This document shows positions 52,926 through 59,871 of a DNA stretch of 64,000 nt, one piece after another (position 1 is the stretch's first letter; each line of letters begins with the position of its first letter). The stretch is from contig NZ_BCQT01000010.1 of NCBI RefSeq assembly GCF_001552215.1, forward strand, positions 124,001 to 188,000, read 5' to 3'. Made by a program: the position numbers and the translations under genes. The notes below the pieces were generated by a model that worked only from the letters and a program-made list of their open reading frames with translations, had not been told where the DNA came from and did no database searches. This stretch comes from Actinomadura macra NBRC 14102. GTDB lineage: Bacteria > Actinomycetota > Actinomycetes > Streptosporangiales > Streptosporangiaceae.

Positions 52926-53636
52926 GTGCAGTCCACCGCACCGGTTCCCCCGGACCCCGGCGGCCACGCGCCGAGGCGCTGGCTGGTGCCGGCGTGTGTG
53001 CTGAGCACGGTGGCCGTGCTGGTGCCGGTGCTGTGGGTCACGGGAGGGTTCGCCGAGACGCCGCGGGAACCGGCGAAGGCGTCCGGGCAGGCCGTCGACC
53101 TCGGCCTGTTCAGCGTCGTCGTGCGGGACGCACGGGTCGGCAGGGCCGCCGCGGACTTCGGCACCGGGCGGCAGCGCTTCCTGATCGTCCGGCTCCGCGT
53201 TCTCAACCAGGGCAAGGAGACCGTCTCGCTCGGGATCGGCGGGCTGACGGACGGCATCGCCGCCCGCACCAGGACGGGCAAGTGGGTCAAACCCGACCAG
53301 ATGGAGGGCATTGCCGGGGGCGCGAAGACCGCCACGACGCAGCCGGGGCTGCCGGTGGAGGCGTCGGCGATGTGGAAGATGGGCCCGGCGGACGCGCCAC
53401 GCCAGTTCGTCGTGGGCCTGCGCAGGTGGGAGTACGGTCACGGCTTCACCGACAGCAGCTTCCGCTGGCAGGTCGATCTGGAGGACGGCTCGTTCGCCGG
53501 GCGGCTGACCTTGCCCGTCGCCGCCCCCGCCCGCCCGAGCGTGACGCCCCGCCCGAGCGTGACGCCCCGTCCGACACGGAGTGCCACGCCCAGGACCCGG
53601 CCAAGGATCACACCGAAGCCGACGGGTCGGCGATGA
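52926..53636 (+). CDS. Single-pass membrane protein, first of a three-gene cascade
   Basis: A membrane helix (VPACVLSTVAVLVPVLWVTG) near the N-terminus precedes an outer beta-rich domain (FSVVVRDARVGRA, RQRFLIVRLRVLNQGKETVSL and WEYGHGF) that resembles DUF4352-type immunoglobulin-like domains. A Pro/Arg/Thr-rich tail contains an 18-bp tandem repeat (53532-53567, RPSVTP twice). The GTG start at 52926 is chosen by the position of the helix; a ribosome site is weak. Its stop overlaps the next start as ATGA. Divergent from mycosin-2. Confidence 0.65.
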   Translation: MQSTAPVPPDPGGHAPRRWLVPACVLSTVAVLVPVLWVTGGFAETPREPAKASGQAVDLGLFSVVVRDARVGRAAADFGTGRQRFLIVRLRVLNQGKETVSLGIGGLTDGIAARTRTGKWVKPDQMEGIAGGAKTATTQPGLPVEASAMWKMGPADAPRQFVVGLRRWEYGHGFTDSSFRWQVDLEDGSFAGRLTLPVAAPARPSVTPRPSVTPRPTRSATPRTRPRITPKPTGRR

Positions 53637-54232
53637 ACATCCGCAGGCTGCTCATGCAGGGCGGCGCCGGGGCCGGCGGGACGATCCTGCTGGCCGGCGC
53701 GATGTGGCTGCATTCCCTCGAACCGAAGGTCGAGGCCAGGGAACTCGAACCGATCCGCAGCAGCGGCAGGATCGGGCAGGAGGTCGGCAACCACGAGTTC
53801 AGCGTGCGCGTCGAGCGGGTGGAGGCCGCGCGGTCGCTCGCGCCGAGCCTGTCCCTGGGCGACCCTCCGCCGGTGGGATCGGAGGGCGTCTACCTGGTGG
53901 TGCGGCTGCGGGCGACGACCAGACGCGCGCCACTGAAGCTGGCGTCCGCCGAGCTGGAGACCTCCGGGGGCCTGGTGTTCCGAGCCGGGCCGCGGACGGA
54001 CGCCGGCGACGTCGTCCAGCCGGAGTTCCAGCCGATGATCTGGACCCCGACCGTGTTCGTGTTCGAGCTGCCCAGGGAGCGGGTCGCCGGGGCCCATCTG
54101 GTCGTGGGGACCGGCGGGCTGCTGCCCCAGCTGTCCGCCGCGGCCGACATCGACCTCGGTCTCAGCGAGACCCGCGCGGCCGAGCTGATCCGCACCGCGA
54201 CCGACCGCTACGACGTGCGGTCCCGCCCATGA
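53633..54232 (+). CDS. Single-pass membrane protein, second of the cascade
   Basis: A 199-residue protein with an N-terminal membrane helix (GAGAGGTILLAGAMWL) and an outer beta-rich domain (HEFSVRVERVEAARS, GVYLVVRLRATTRRAPL and TVFVFELPRERVAGAHLVV). It shares the order anchor, long beta domain, short helix with its two neighbours. Overlapping ATGA junctions on both sides make a fixed ratio of the three products likely. No named family is certain. Confidence 0.68.
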   Translation: MNIRRLLMQGGAGAGGTILLAGAMWLHSLEPKVEARELEPIRSSGRIGQEVGNHEFSVRVERVEAARSLAPSLSLGDPPPVGSEGVYLVVRLRATTRRAPLKLASAELETSGGLVFRAGPRTDAGDVVQPEFQPMIWTPTVFVFELPRERVAGAHLVVGTGGLLPQLSAAADIDLGLSETRAAELIRTATDRYDVRSRP

Positions 54233-54816
54233 GCGAGGACCCCACGCGGACGCGTCCCGATCCGCCGGCGCCCCGGCCGTCCCGGATGCGGCCGCGCGAT
54301 CGGCGCGTCGTCCAGGCGATCGCGCTCGCCACCCTGCTGCCCGTCCTCCTCGTCCTGCAATGGGTGGACGAGACGCACAACGTGCACAGCAACCTCAAGC
54401 CGGAGGAGAAGGTGACCACGGTCCCGCGTGGGGCGATCGGCGTGCTCGGCGGCGCGCAGTGGAAGGTCGTCGACCGGCGGGCCACGGCCCCCCTCACCAC
54501 GGGCACCCCCCCGAACTCCTCCGCGGACGTGGTCGAGCTGCGGCTCACGCTCGCCGTCCGTCCGCTGGACGCCGCGGGGGCCAAGACGGTCGGTTCGTAC
54601 GGGATCGTCTACCGCCTTCGGGAGGGCGGCGGCGAGCGGCGCGTGTGGTCGGCGTCCGGGCTGACCCTCGGTGCGCCGCGGCAGGGCGTCGCGATGCGGC
54701 TGACCGTCAGGGGGACGGTGCCCCGAGCCAAGGCCGATTCGCTGGTGCTGGAGGTGCGCCCTCCGGCGTACTCGCGGGGGAAGGGTCCGTTGCCTTTGCT
54801 GCGGTTCGTGCCGTGA
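54229..54816 (+). CDS. Single-pass membrane protein, third of the cascade
   Basis: A 195-residue protein: basic, Pro-rich N-terminus, one helix (AIALATLLPVLLVLQWV) and an outer beta domain (GAIGVLGGAQWKVVDRR, DVVELRLTLAVRPLDAAG and VAMRLTVRGTVPRA). It is similar in plan to the two preceding proteins. The last 110 bp overlap, on the opposite strand, the end of the polytopic membrane protein gene. Both frames look genuine there. Confidence 0.68.
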   Translation: MSEDPTRTRPDPPAPRPSRMRPRDRRVVQAIALATLLPVLLVLQWVDETHNVHSNLKPEEKVTTVPRGAIGVLGGAQWKVVDRRATAPLTTGTPPNSSADVVELRLTLAVRPLDAAGAKTVGSYGIVYRLREGGGERRVWSASGLTLGAPRQGVAMRLTVRGTVPRAKADSLVLEVRPPAYSRGKGPLPLLRFVP

Positions 54817-56014
54817 CGCGGGCCATGACGAGGTTGAACGCCGCCGCGACCAGACAGATCCGCAGGATCTGGAAGAGCAGCCCCGTCCCGTACGCGACGA
54901 ACGGCATCCGCGGGATCCACCAGGTCACCTCGTGCGGGCCGAGCAACTCGTAGACGAGCCGGCGGGAGGCATCCTCGGCCACGTCCAGGCCGGTGAACAG
55001 CAGGCAGAACGTCGCGAACGGCAGAATGCCCGACCGGCGGACGAGCCGCAGCCCGTACCAGGCGGGCAGCCACATCTCGCGGAAGCCGCGGGTGAGGATC
55101 TCGCGCGGGCTGTTCACCCGGTCGAGCCCGCCGGCGCGCGCCAGCCGGTCCGCCGCCCGGCCGCGGCCGAGCACGACCTGCTCGTCCCGCGCGTCCAGGC
55201 CGAGGATCACCCCGGCAATGACCAGCCAGATCAGGGCGCCGAGCACCGCGTCCTTGAACGGCGGCCACAGGTCCAGGACGGGGCCGGCCACGTCGGTCAC
55301 CCAGGTCCATGCCTGCCGCCGGGCGAACCAGTCCACGCCCTCGCCGCGCAGGTGGTCGATCGTGAAGATGGCGAACAGCGCGAAGTTGATCTCAAGGAAG
55401 GCGGCGAGGGCGCCGGCGGAGCGCGGTATCCGCTCCGCCAACAGCCATTCCACCAGGAATCGGACGGTGAAGAACCCGGCGGTGAGCCCGATCGCCAGCG
55501 GGACGTGCTTCTCCAGCGAGACGAGCATGCCGAGGCCCTTGAGCTGGCCCTCGAACCCGCCCTCGGCGAAGCCGCGGCTGGTGGCCTGGCCGGCGAACTC
55601 GCGGGCGTCCTCGCCCTGTAGGCCCCAGCCCAGATAGAAGATCACGAAGGGGAGGGCGGCGCGCCCGGCGGCGCCGAGGACCGATTCCTCGTTCCCGACC
55701 GCCCAGGGGGTCAGGTCGCCGTCCGCCTCGCGCGCGTGCACCACGTCCAGGCCCTCGCGCAGGCAGTGCACCATCGCGACCGCGACCGCGAGGGTGATCA
55801 TCACGAGGACGCCGACGGTGAGCAGCGGCGCGACGGCCGCCGCCGTGCCCTTCATGACGCCGAGCCGGTAACCGCCGTACATCGCCCCGTACCGCAGCAA
55901 CTCCCCCAGCGTGAACCACAGGGTCAGGGGCAGGACGAACCGCGCCGCGAGCCTGAGCGCGGCCCAGGGCAGGATCAGCGGCGAGCGGGCGGAGGGGACG
56001 AACCGGACGGACAT
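54707..56014 (-). CDS. Polytopic membrane protein
   Basis: A 435-residue protein with about seven or eight hydrophobic segments (for example VLPLTLWFTLGELLRYGAMYGG, LLTVGVLVMITLAVAVAMV, ALIWLVIAGVILGLDA and ILPFATFCLLFTGLDVA). A conserved-looking loop (SPREILTRGFREMWLPAWYGL) lies between helices. No transporter or enzyme family is recognised; EccE, which has only two helices, does not fit. The C-terminal 30 residues are Pro/Ala-rich and encoded in the overlap with the 54229 gene. A T7SS link is suggested only by location. Confidence 0.72.
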   Translation of the reverse strand: MSVRFVPSARSPLILPWAALRLAARFVLPLTLWFTLGELLRYGAMYGGYRLGVMKGTAAAVAPLLTVGVLVMITLAVAVAMVHCLREGLDVVHAREADGDLTPWAVGNEESVLGAAGRAALPFVIFYLGWGLQGEDAREFAGQATSRGFAEGGFEGQLKGLGMLVSLEKHVPLAIGLTAGFFTVRFLVEWLLAERIPRSAGALAAFLEINFALFAIFTIDHLRGEGVDWFARRQAWTWVTDVAGPVLDLWPPFKDAVLGALIWLVIAGVILGLDARDEQVVLGRGRAADRLARAGGLDRVNSPREILTRGFREMWLPAWYGLRLVRRSGILPFATFCLLFTGLDVAEDASRRLVYELLGPHEVTWWIPRMPFVAYGTGLLFQILRICLVAAAFNLVMARVTARTAAKATDPSPASTPEGAPPAPANRPWLGAPSP

Positions 56015-56058
56015 CGCGCTGATGCTATCCAGCGCGCCCCCGGCCCGTCCCGTAACGA

Positions 56059-56097
56059 CGGACCCCGCCGTCCCGTAAACCGGGACGGCGGGGTCCG
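56059..56097 (-). terminator. Strong hairpin terminator after the sulfurtransferase operon
   Basis: A perfect 17-bp inverted repeat (56059-56075 and 56081-56097) with a TAAAC loop lies 25 bases past the stop of the DUF1416 gene. The absence of a T-run is normal for this GC content. Confidence 0.8.
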
Positions 56098-56121
56098 ACG
56101 ATCGGCCCGCGAAGGCTCTGC

Positions 56122-56430
56122 TCAGATCGCGACCTCGAGCCCGGCGACTTCGCCGGTCTTGGCCGTGACGCTGTTGTCGACGCTCACGCCGCCCGCGGCG
56201 AGGACGCGCACGGTCCAGTCGCCGTCTGCGGCGAAGAACCGGAACACGCCTTCCTCGCCGGTGACCACTTCGGCGGTGAACTCGCCGGTCGAGTCGAGAA
56301 GGCGGGCGTAGGCGCTGGACACCGGGGCGCCGTCACGGGTGACGGTCCCCTGGATCACGGCTTCGTTGTCGAGGTCGACGGTCGCCGGAAGGTGCGCCGT
56401 CTGCGCGGGCGCTGCGCAGCCCTGGGTCAT
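56122..56430 (-). CDS. sseC: DUF1416 protein, SseC-like
   Basis: A 102-residue protein with a Cys near the N-terminus (MTQGCAAP). Its beta-sandwich includes VIQGTVTRDGAPVSSAYARLLD and VFRFFAADGDWTVRVLA. This is DUF1416, the family of mycobacterial SseC, which is regularly encoded directly after a thiosulfate sulfurtransferase, as here. The biochemical role is unknown; a sulfur-carrier or partner function is supposed. GGAGGAGCA precedes ATG. It is the last gene of the operon with the rhodanese, followed by a strong terminator. Confidence 0.9.
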   Translation of the reverse strand: MTQGCAAPAQTAHLPATVDLDNEAVIQGTVTRDGAPVSSAYARLLDSTGEFTAEVVTGEEGVFRFFAADGDWTVRVLAAGGVSVDNSVTAKTGEVAGLEVAI

Positions 56431-56476
56431 TGCTCCTCCATCTCCGTGCACACGGGAAGGGTCGAGGTGGGGACGA

Positions 56477-57316
56477 TTACTTCGGCTCGCCGAGTTCGAT
56501 CGGGACGCCGACGAGCGAGCCGTACTCGGTCCAGGAACCGTCGTAGTTCTTGACGTCCGGGAGGCCGAGCAGCTCACGCAGTGCGAACCAGGTGTGGGAC
56601 GAACGCTCACCGATGCGGCAGTAGGCGATCGTCGACTTGCTGAGGTCGACGCCGGCCTCGCCGTAGATCTCGCGGAGCTCGTCGTCGGACTTGAACGTGC
56701 CGTCGTCGTTGGCCGCCTTCGACCAGGGGATGCTGCGCGCGGTGGGCACGTGCCCGGCGCGCTGCGCCTGCTCCTGCGGCAGGTGCGCCGGGGCGAGCAG
56801 CTTGCCGCTGAACTCGTCCGGCGAGCGGACGTCGATCAGGTTCTTGCTGCCGATCGCGTCCACGACCTCCTCGCGGAAGGCGCGGATCGAAAGGTCCTGC
56901 TCCTGGGCCGTGTACTGCGTGGTAGGACGCGACGGTACGTCGGTGACCAGCTCGCGGGAGTCCAGCTCCCACTTCTTGCGGCCGCCGTCGAGGAGCTGTA
57001 CCTTGTCGTGGCCGTACAGCTTGAAGTACCAGTACGCGTACGCGGCGAACCAGTTGTTGTTGCCGCCGTAGAGGATCACCAGGTCGTCGTTGGCGATGCC
57101 CTTGGCGGACAGGAGCTGCTCGAAACCGGTCTTGTCGACGAAGTCGCGGCGGACCGGGTCCTGCAGCTCCGTCTTCCAGTCGATCTTGACCGCGCCACGG
57201 ATGTGGCCCTTGTCATAGGCGGACACGTCCTCGTCGACCTCGACGAGAACGAGGCCGGGCGAGTCCAGGTTGGACTCCACCCAATCGGCGTCCACCAGGA
57301 CGTCGGAGCGGCTCAT
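56477..57316 (-). CDS. cysA2: Thiosulfate sulfurtransferase (two-domain rhodanese)
   Basis: Transfers sulfane sulfur from thiosulfate to cyanide or a thiol acceptor. It has two rhodanese domains. The first is inactive (LVLVEVDEDVSAYDKGHI) and the second carries the active-site loop CRIGERS with Cys233. Length (279 residues) matches mycobacterial CysA2/SseA. It is encoded just before DUF1416 and after DUF4395, the usual actinobacterial arrangement. Transcription probably starts upstream of the leader peptide at 57942. Confidence 0.93.
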   Translation of the reverse strand: MSRSDVLVDADWVESNLDSPGLVLVEVDEDVSAYDKGHIRGAVKIDWKTELQDPVRRDFVDKTGFEQLLSAKGIANDDLVILYGGNNNWFAAYAYWYFKLYGHDKVQLLDGGRKKWELDSRELVTDVPSRPTTQYTAQEQDLSIRAFREEVVDAIGSKNLIDVRSPDEFSGKLLAPAHLPQEQAQRAGHVPTARSIPWSKAANDDGTFKSDDELREIYGEAGVDLSKSTIAYCRIGERSSHTWFALRELLGLPDVKNYDGSWTEYGSLVGVPIELGEPK

Positions 57317-57357
57317 GCGGGAACCTCCCTGTCGGAGCGAAACTTCGCGGTGGTGAA

Positions 57358-57801
57358 TCAGTACTTCTCCAGAGGGGACGTCCCCCTTCGTCCCCCGACC
57401 CGAACGCGCCGGGTGAGTAGATACATCTCGCAGCCGAGGCAGAACCCGAACGCCGCGTTCAGGAACGCCGCCGCCAGCGCGAGGGCGGTGGCACCGATAC
57501 CGAGCCAGGTGCTCCCTGTCGCATACCCGACCGTTCCGACCAGGGCGAAGACGAGCCCGACACCCTGCGCGAAGCGGGGTGGGGCCTCGTCCTCCAGTTC
57601 CCTGGGAGGAGCGAGCCGGGGGCGGACGAGCACTCTGAAGACCAGTGCGTACGGGGCGTACCGGAGGCCGAAGACGGTCGCGACGGCGAACGCGACGGCC
57701 TGGGCGGCGAGCAGTGCCCCGCTCCCCAACACCAGAACTGTGATGAGTACCACCGTCGTGACGGCTGCGATGAAGCGCTGCCCACGCGGATCAACCTGCA
57801 T
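57358..57801 (-). CDS. DUF4395 membrane protein
   Basis: A 147-residue protein with about four helices arranged as two hairpins and the late motif FGFCLGCEMY, characteristic of DUF4395. The Cys pair (C-x-x-C) lies next to a membrane helix and may be redox-active. The family travels with sulfurtransferase and thioredoxin genes in actinobacteria; its role is unknown. ATG at 57801 follows GGAG. The gap to the next upstream gene holds the leader peptide. Confidence 0.85.
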   Translation of the reverse strand: MQVDPRGQRFIAAVTTVVLITVLVLGSGALLAAQAVAFAVATVFGLRYAPYALVFRVLVRPRLAPPRELEDEAPPRFAQGVGLVFALVGTVGYATGSTWLGIGATALALAAAFLNAAFGFCLGCEMYLLTRRVRVGGRRGTSPLEKY

Positions 57802-57876
57802 CGGGGTGCTCCAGAGTGGAGGAAGCGTGCGTACGAGCTGGAAAAGGGCTGCTCGGGGGCGGAAGGGCTCGATGCC

Positions 57877-57942
57877 TCAGGCCATACGACAGAGCGAGGC
57901 GGCCAGGCGGCAGAAGTCCACCGCGCGGCGCTTCGTGAGCAT
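57877..57942 (-). CDS. 21-residue leader peptide with two Cys upstream of the sulfurtransferase operon
   Basis: An ORF of 21 codons reads MLTKRRAVDFCRLAASLCRM plus a final Ala. It resembles the short 'putative leader peptide' ORFs that precede sulfur-assimilation operons in actinomycetes, which share an Arg-rich start, V-D-x-C-R and a late C-R. It lies 75 bp upstream of the DUF4395-rhodanese-SseC operon. Polycysteine upstream ORFs act as cysteine-responsive attenuators in mycobacteria. Here only single, separated Cys codons occur, so the mechanism may differ. The role as attenuator is inference. Confidence 0.7.
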   Translation of the reverse strand: MLTKRRAVDFCRLAASLCRMA

Positions 57943-58058
57943 CTGCTCTGTCCAGTAACGCACGGACACGATGGTAAGCCGACAATCCACGCGCTGTCAC
58001 ATCCATCTCGCCTTGCGAGACAGTGACATTCCTCTTCCCGCAGGTCAGCAAGGTCAAC

Positions 58059-58478
58059 TCAGGGAAGAGCGGTTCCCAGAGCCGCGATCACGTCGGCCTT
58101 GCGGGGGGCGCCGGCGGCGCGCTGCACGACTCGTCCGGCGGCGTCCAGGACGAGGACGGTCGGGGTGCGGACGATGTTCAGCCTGCGGACGAGATCCAGG
58201 TGCGCCTCGGCGTCCAGCTCGATGTGCACGACCCCGTCCACCATGCCGGCCACGTCGCCGAGGACGCGCCGGGTCGCGCGGCACGGGGCGCAGAACGCGC
58301 TGGAGAACTGGAGGAGGGTGGCCCTGTCACCGAGGTCGGCGCCCAATTCACCCGGCCCGAGGATCTCGGTCACGCCGTCCTCCCTCCGGGCGCGCAGGAC
58401 TCCGTCGCGGCGCCGCCTGACCAAGCCGAACACGGTGGCCGCGGCGAGCACCGCCACCGCGATCACTGCGCCTTCCAT
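58059..58478 (-). CDS. thiX: Membrane-anchored thioredoxin-like protein (ThiX-like)
   Basis: A 139-residue protein with an N-terminal helix (AVIAVAVLAAATVFGLV) followed by a basic stop-transfer (RRRR) and a thioredoxin fold. The fold has active-site FSSAFCAPCRATRR (C-A-P-C) and the cis-Pro in VRTPTVLVLD. Because of the positive residues after the helix, the thioredoxin domain is probably cytoplasmic. Mycobacterial ThiX (Rv0816c) occupies the same place next to CysA2. ATG at 58478 is preferred; the ribosome site is weak. Confidence 0.82.
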   Translation of the reverse strand: MEGAVIAVAVLAAATVFGLVRRRRDGVLRARREDGVTEILGPGELGADLGDRATLLQFSSAFCAPCRATRRVLGDVAGMVDGVVHIELDAEAHLDLVRRLNIVRTPTVLVLDAAGRVVQRAAGAPRKADVIAALGTALP

Positions 58479-58518
58479 CGAAGGTGACAACCCGAGCACA
58501 CCCCGGATTCTTCCGGAA

Positions 58519-58563
58519 CCCTGCGGCGGAGCGGGACGGAACCCGCCTTTCGGAACCGCAGGG
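58519..58563 (-). terminator. Probable terminator of the sigL-rslA unit
   Basis: CCCTGCGG (58519-58526) pairs with CCGCAGGG (58556-58563), and inside it GCGGG pairs with CCCGC (58531-58535 and 58542-58546). The structure is about 25 bases past the anti-sigma stop and ahead of thiX. Confidence 0.5.
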
Positions 58564-58585
58564 CCGAACCCGAGGCGGGGCGCGG

Positions 58586-59311
58586 TCAGGTGGGGATCGT
58601 GAGCAGCGGCGCCCCGTCCAGGCCGACGACCTCGAAGGAGAACAGCTGCCCGCGGGGGAACATCGTGGATCCGCGGTACTCGCCGTAGCCCTTGTCATAG
58701 GGGACGTACCAGCTGCCGAGCGCGTCCCGCTGCCCGTTCCTGGCGATCACCAGCAGCCGGCACCGTGACCCCTTCGGGACGCCCGACAGGTGTAGTTCCA
58801 CCTCGGTGCCCCACTTCTTGTTGCGGAGGATCACGAAGCCCTTGATGTCGTTCCGGGGATTCTCCGCCGTGATCCGCTCCGCCGTGCCCGTCGGCGCGGG
58901 TGAGGACGTCGCGGGAGACGGCGTGGCACGGTCGCTCCCGTCCGAGGAGAACAGCAGCCCGCCGAACAGCATGCCGACGACGAGCAGCAGGCAGGCCGCG
59001 GCGGCCAGCGGAGCCCAGGCCCGCCCGCGGCCACCGGCCGGTCGGCGCAGCGGCCCGAGCCATCCCCGGCGCCGCTCGGCCGCGCGTGCGAGCAGCCCGT
59101 CCAGGAGTTCGGGCGGCGGACCGGCGACCTCGCTGAGCTGCGCCTCGTCGACCCGCCCAAGCAGCGCGGGCAGGGCGGCCAGCCCGGCGAGCTCGTCCCG
59201 GCAGGACGGGCAGCCCTCCAGATGGGCCTCCAGCCGGCTCCGCTCACCGGGCTCGATCGCGCCGAGCACGTACACCCCCAGCGAGGTGCGCACGTCCGTG
59301 CAATCGTTCAT
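58586..59311 (-). CDS. rslA: Zinc-type anti-sigma factor, RslA-like
   Basis: A 241-residue membrane anti-sigma factor. The N-terminal cytoplasmic domain has the ZAS motif H30-x3-C34-x2-C37 (HLEGCPSC) with an extra Cys4. A Pro/Arg linker and one membrane helix (PLAAAACLLLVVGMLFGGLLF) lead to an outer RskA-type beta domain (GFVILRNKKWGTEVELHLSG to LFSFEVVGLDG). This matches M. tuberculosis RslA, which binds SigL and releases it on oxidation. The ATG overlaps the sigma stop by four bases. The zinc motif is intact, so redox control is plausible. Confidence 0.86.
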   Translation of the reverse strand: MNDCTDVRTSLGVYVLGAIEPGERSRLEAHLEGCPSCRDELAGLAALPALLGRVDEAQLSEVAGPPPELLDGLLARAAERRRGWLGPLRRPAGGRGRAWAPLAAAACLLLVVGMLFGGLLFSSDGSDRATPSPATSSPAPTGTAERITAENPRNDIKGFVILRNKKWGTEVELHLSGVPKGSRCRLLVIARNGQRDALGSWYVPYDKGYGEYRGSTMFPRGQLFSFEVVGLDGAPLLTIPT

Positions 59312-59823
59312 GGCGCCAACCCCCGCTCCTCCAACGCGAGCTTGAGCGCCCGCAACGCGTAGTAGGTGCGGGACTTCACCGTGCCGGGTGGGATGCCCAG
59401 CGTCTTCGCGGCCTCGGCCACCGAGCGGCCCCGGTAGTAGGTCTCCACCAGGACGGCCCGGTGCGATGGTGTCAGCTGGGCGAGCGCCTCGGCCACCGTC
59501 CAGGATTCCAGAGCCCGGTCGATGTCGTCCGAGCCGGACGCGGTCATGATGACCTGCTCGTCGATGCCGGTCTCGGGCGGCCGCGCGCGCTTGGCGCGAT
59601 GTGCGTCCACTACAAGGTTGCGCGCGACCGTGAACAGCCACGGCCGTACCGGACGCCCTGCGAGCGCCTCAGGGTGCTTCCAGGCGCGTAGGAGCGTCTC
59701 TTGCACCACATCCTCTGCCTGGGTTCGGTCCCCACCCGTCAGCCGCAGAACGTAACCGAGGAGGGGACCGCCATGCTCGCTGTACAAGGCGCGCAGCAAA
59801 CCCTCATCCGCGGTTGGACCCAC
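59308..59823 (-). CDS. sigL: ECF sigma factor, SigL-like
   Basis: An ECF sigma factor of 171 residues. Region 2 has LLRALYSEHGG, DVVQETLLRAW and RPWLFTVARNLVVDAHR; region 4 has LTPSHRAVLVETYYRGRSVAEAAKTLGIPPGTVKSR. The sequence strongly recalls M. tuberculosis SigL, and its partner is an RslA-like anti-sigma. An in-frame GTG at 59832 would lie inside the -10 of the putative SigL promoter, so I place the start at GTG 59823. That codon lies seven bases beyond the -10 and suits a leaderless transcript. It is downstream of lmeA by about 40 bp. Confidence 0.87.
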   Translation of the reverse strand: MGPTADEGLLRALYSEHGGPLLGYVLRLTGGDRTQAEDVVQETLLRAWKHPEALAGRPVRPWLFTVARNLVVDAHRAKRARPPETGIDEQVIMTASGSDDIDRALESWTVAEALAQLTPSHRAVLVETYYRGRSVAEAAKTLGIPPGTVKSRTYYALRALKLALEERGLAP

Positions 59824-59857
59824 ACTTCTCACACGTACGCCTGCGCGGACCGGTTCA
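59823..59857 (-). promoter_or_regulatory. SigL-type promoter upstream of sigL
   Basis: On the minus strand TGAACC (59857-59852) is followed after 16 bases by CGTGTG (59835-59830). This fits the published M. tuberculosis SigL consensus of TGAACC and CGT with a spacer of about that length. The predicted start of transcription coincides with GTG at 59823, which predicts a leaderless mRNA and direct autoregulation. Confidence 0.75.
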
Positions 59858-59871
59858 CAAGGAGACGCAGG

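Noticed and set aside
57791..58057. 88-codon frame upstream of the DUF4395 gene
   Set aside because: It has no ribosome site and no domain, and it overlaps in another frame the much better supported 21-residue leader peptide.
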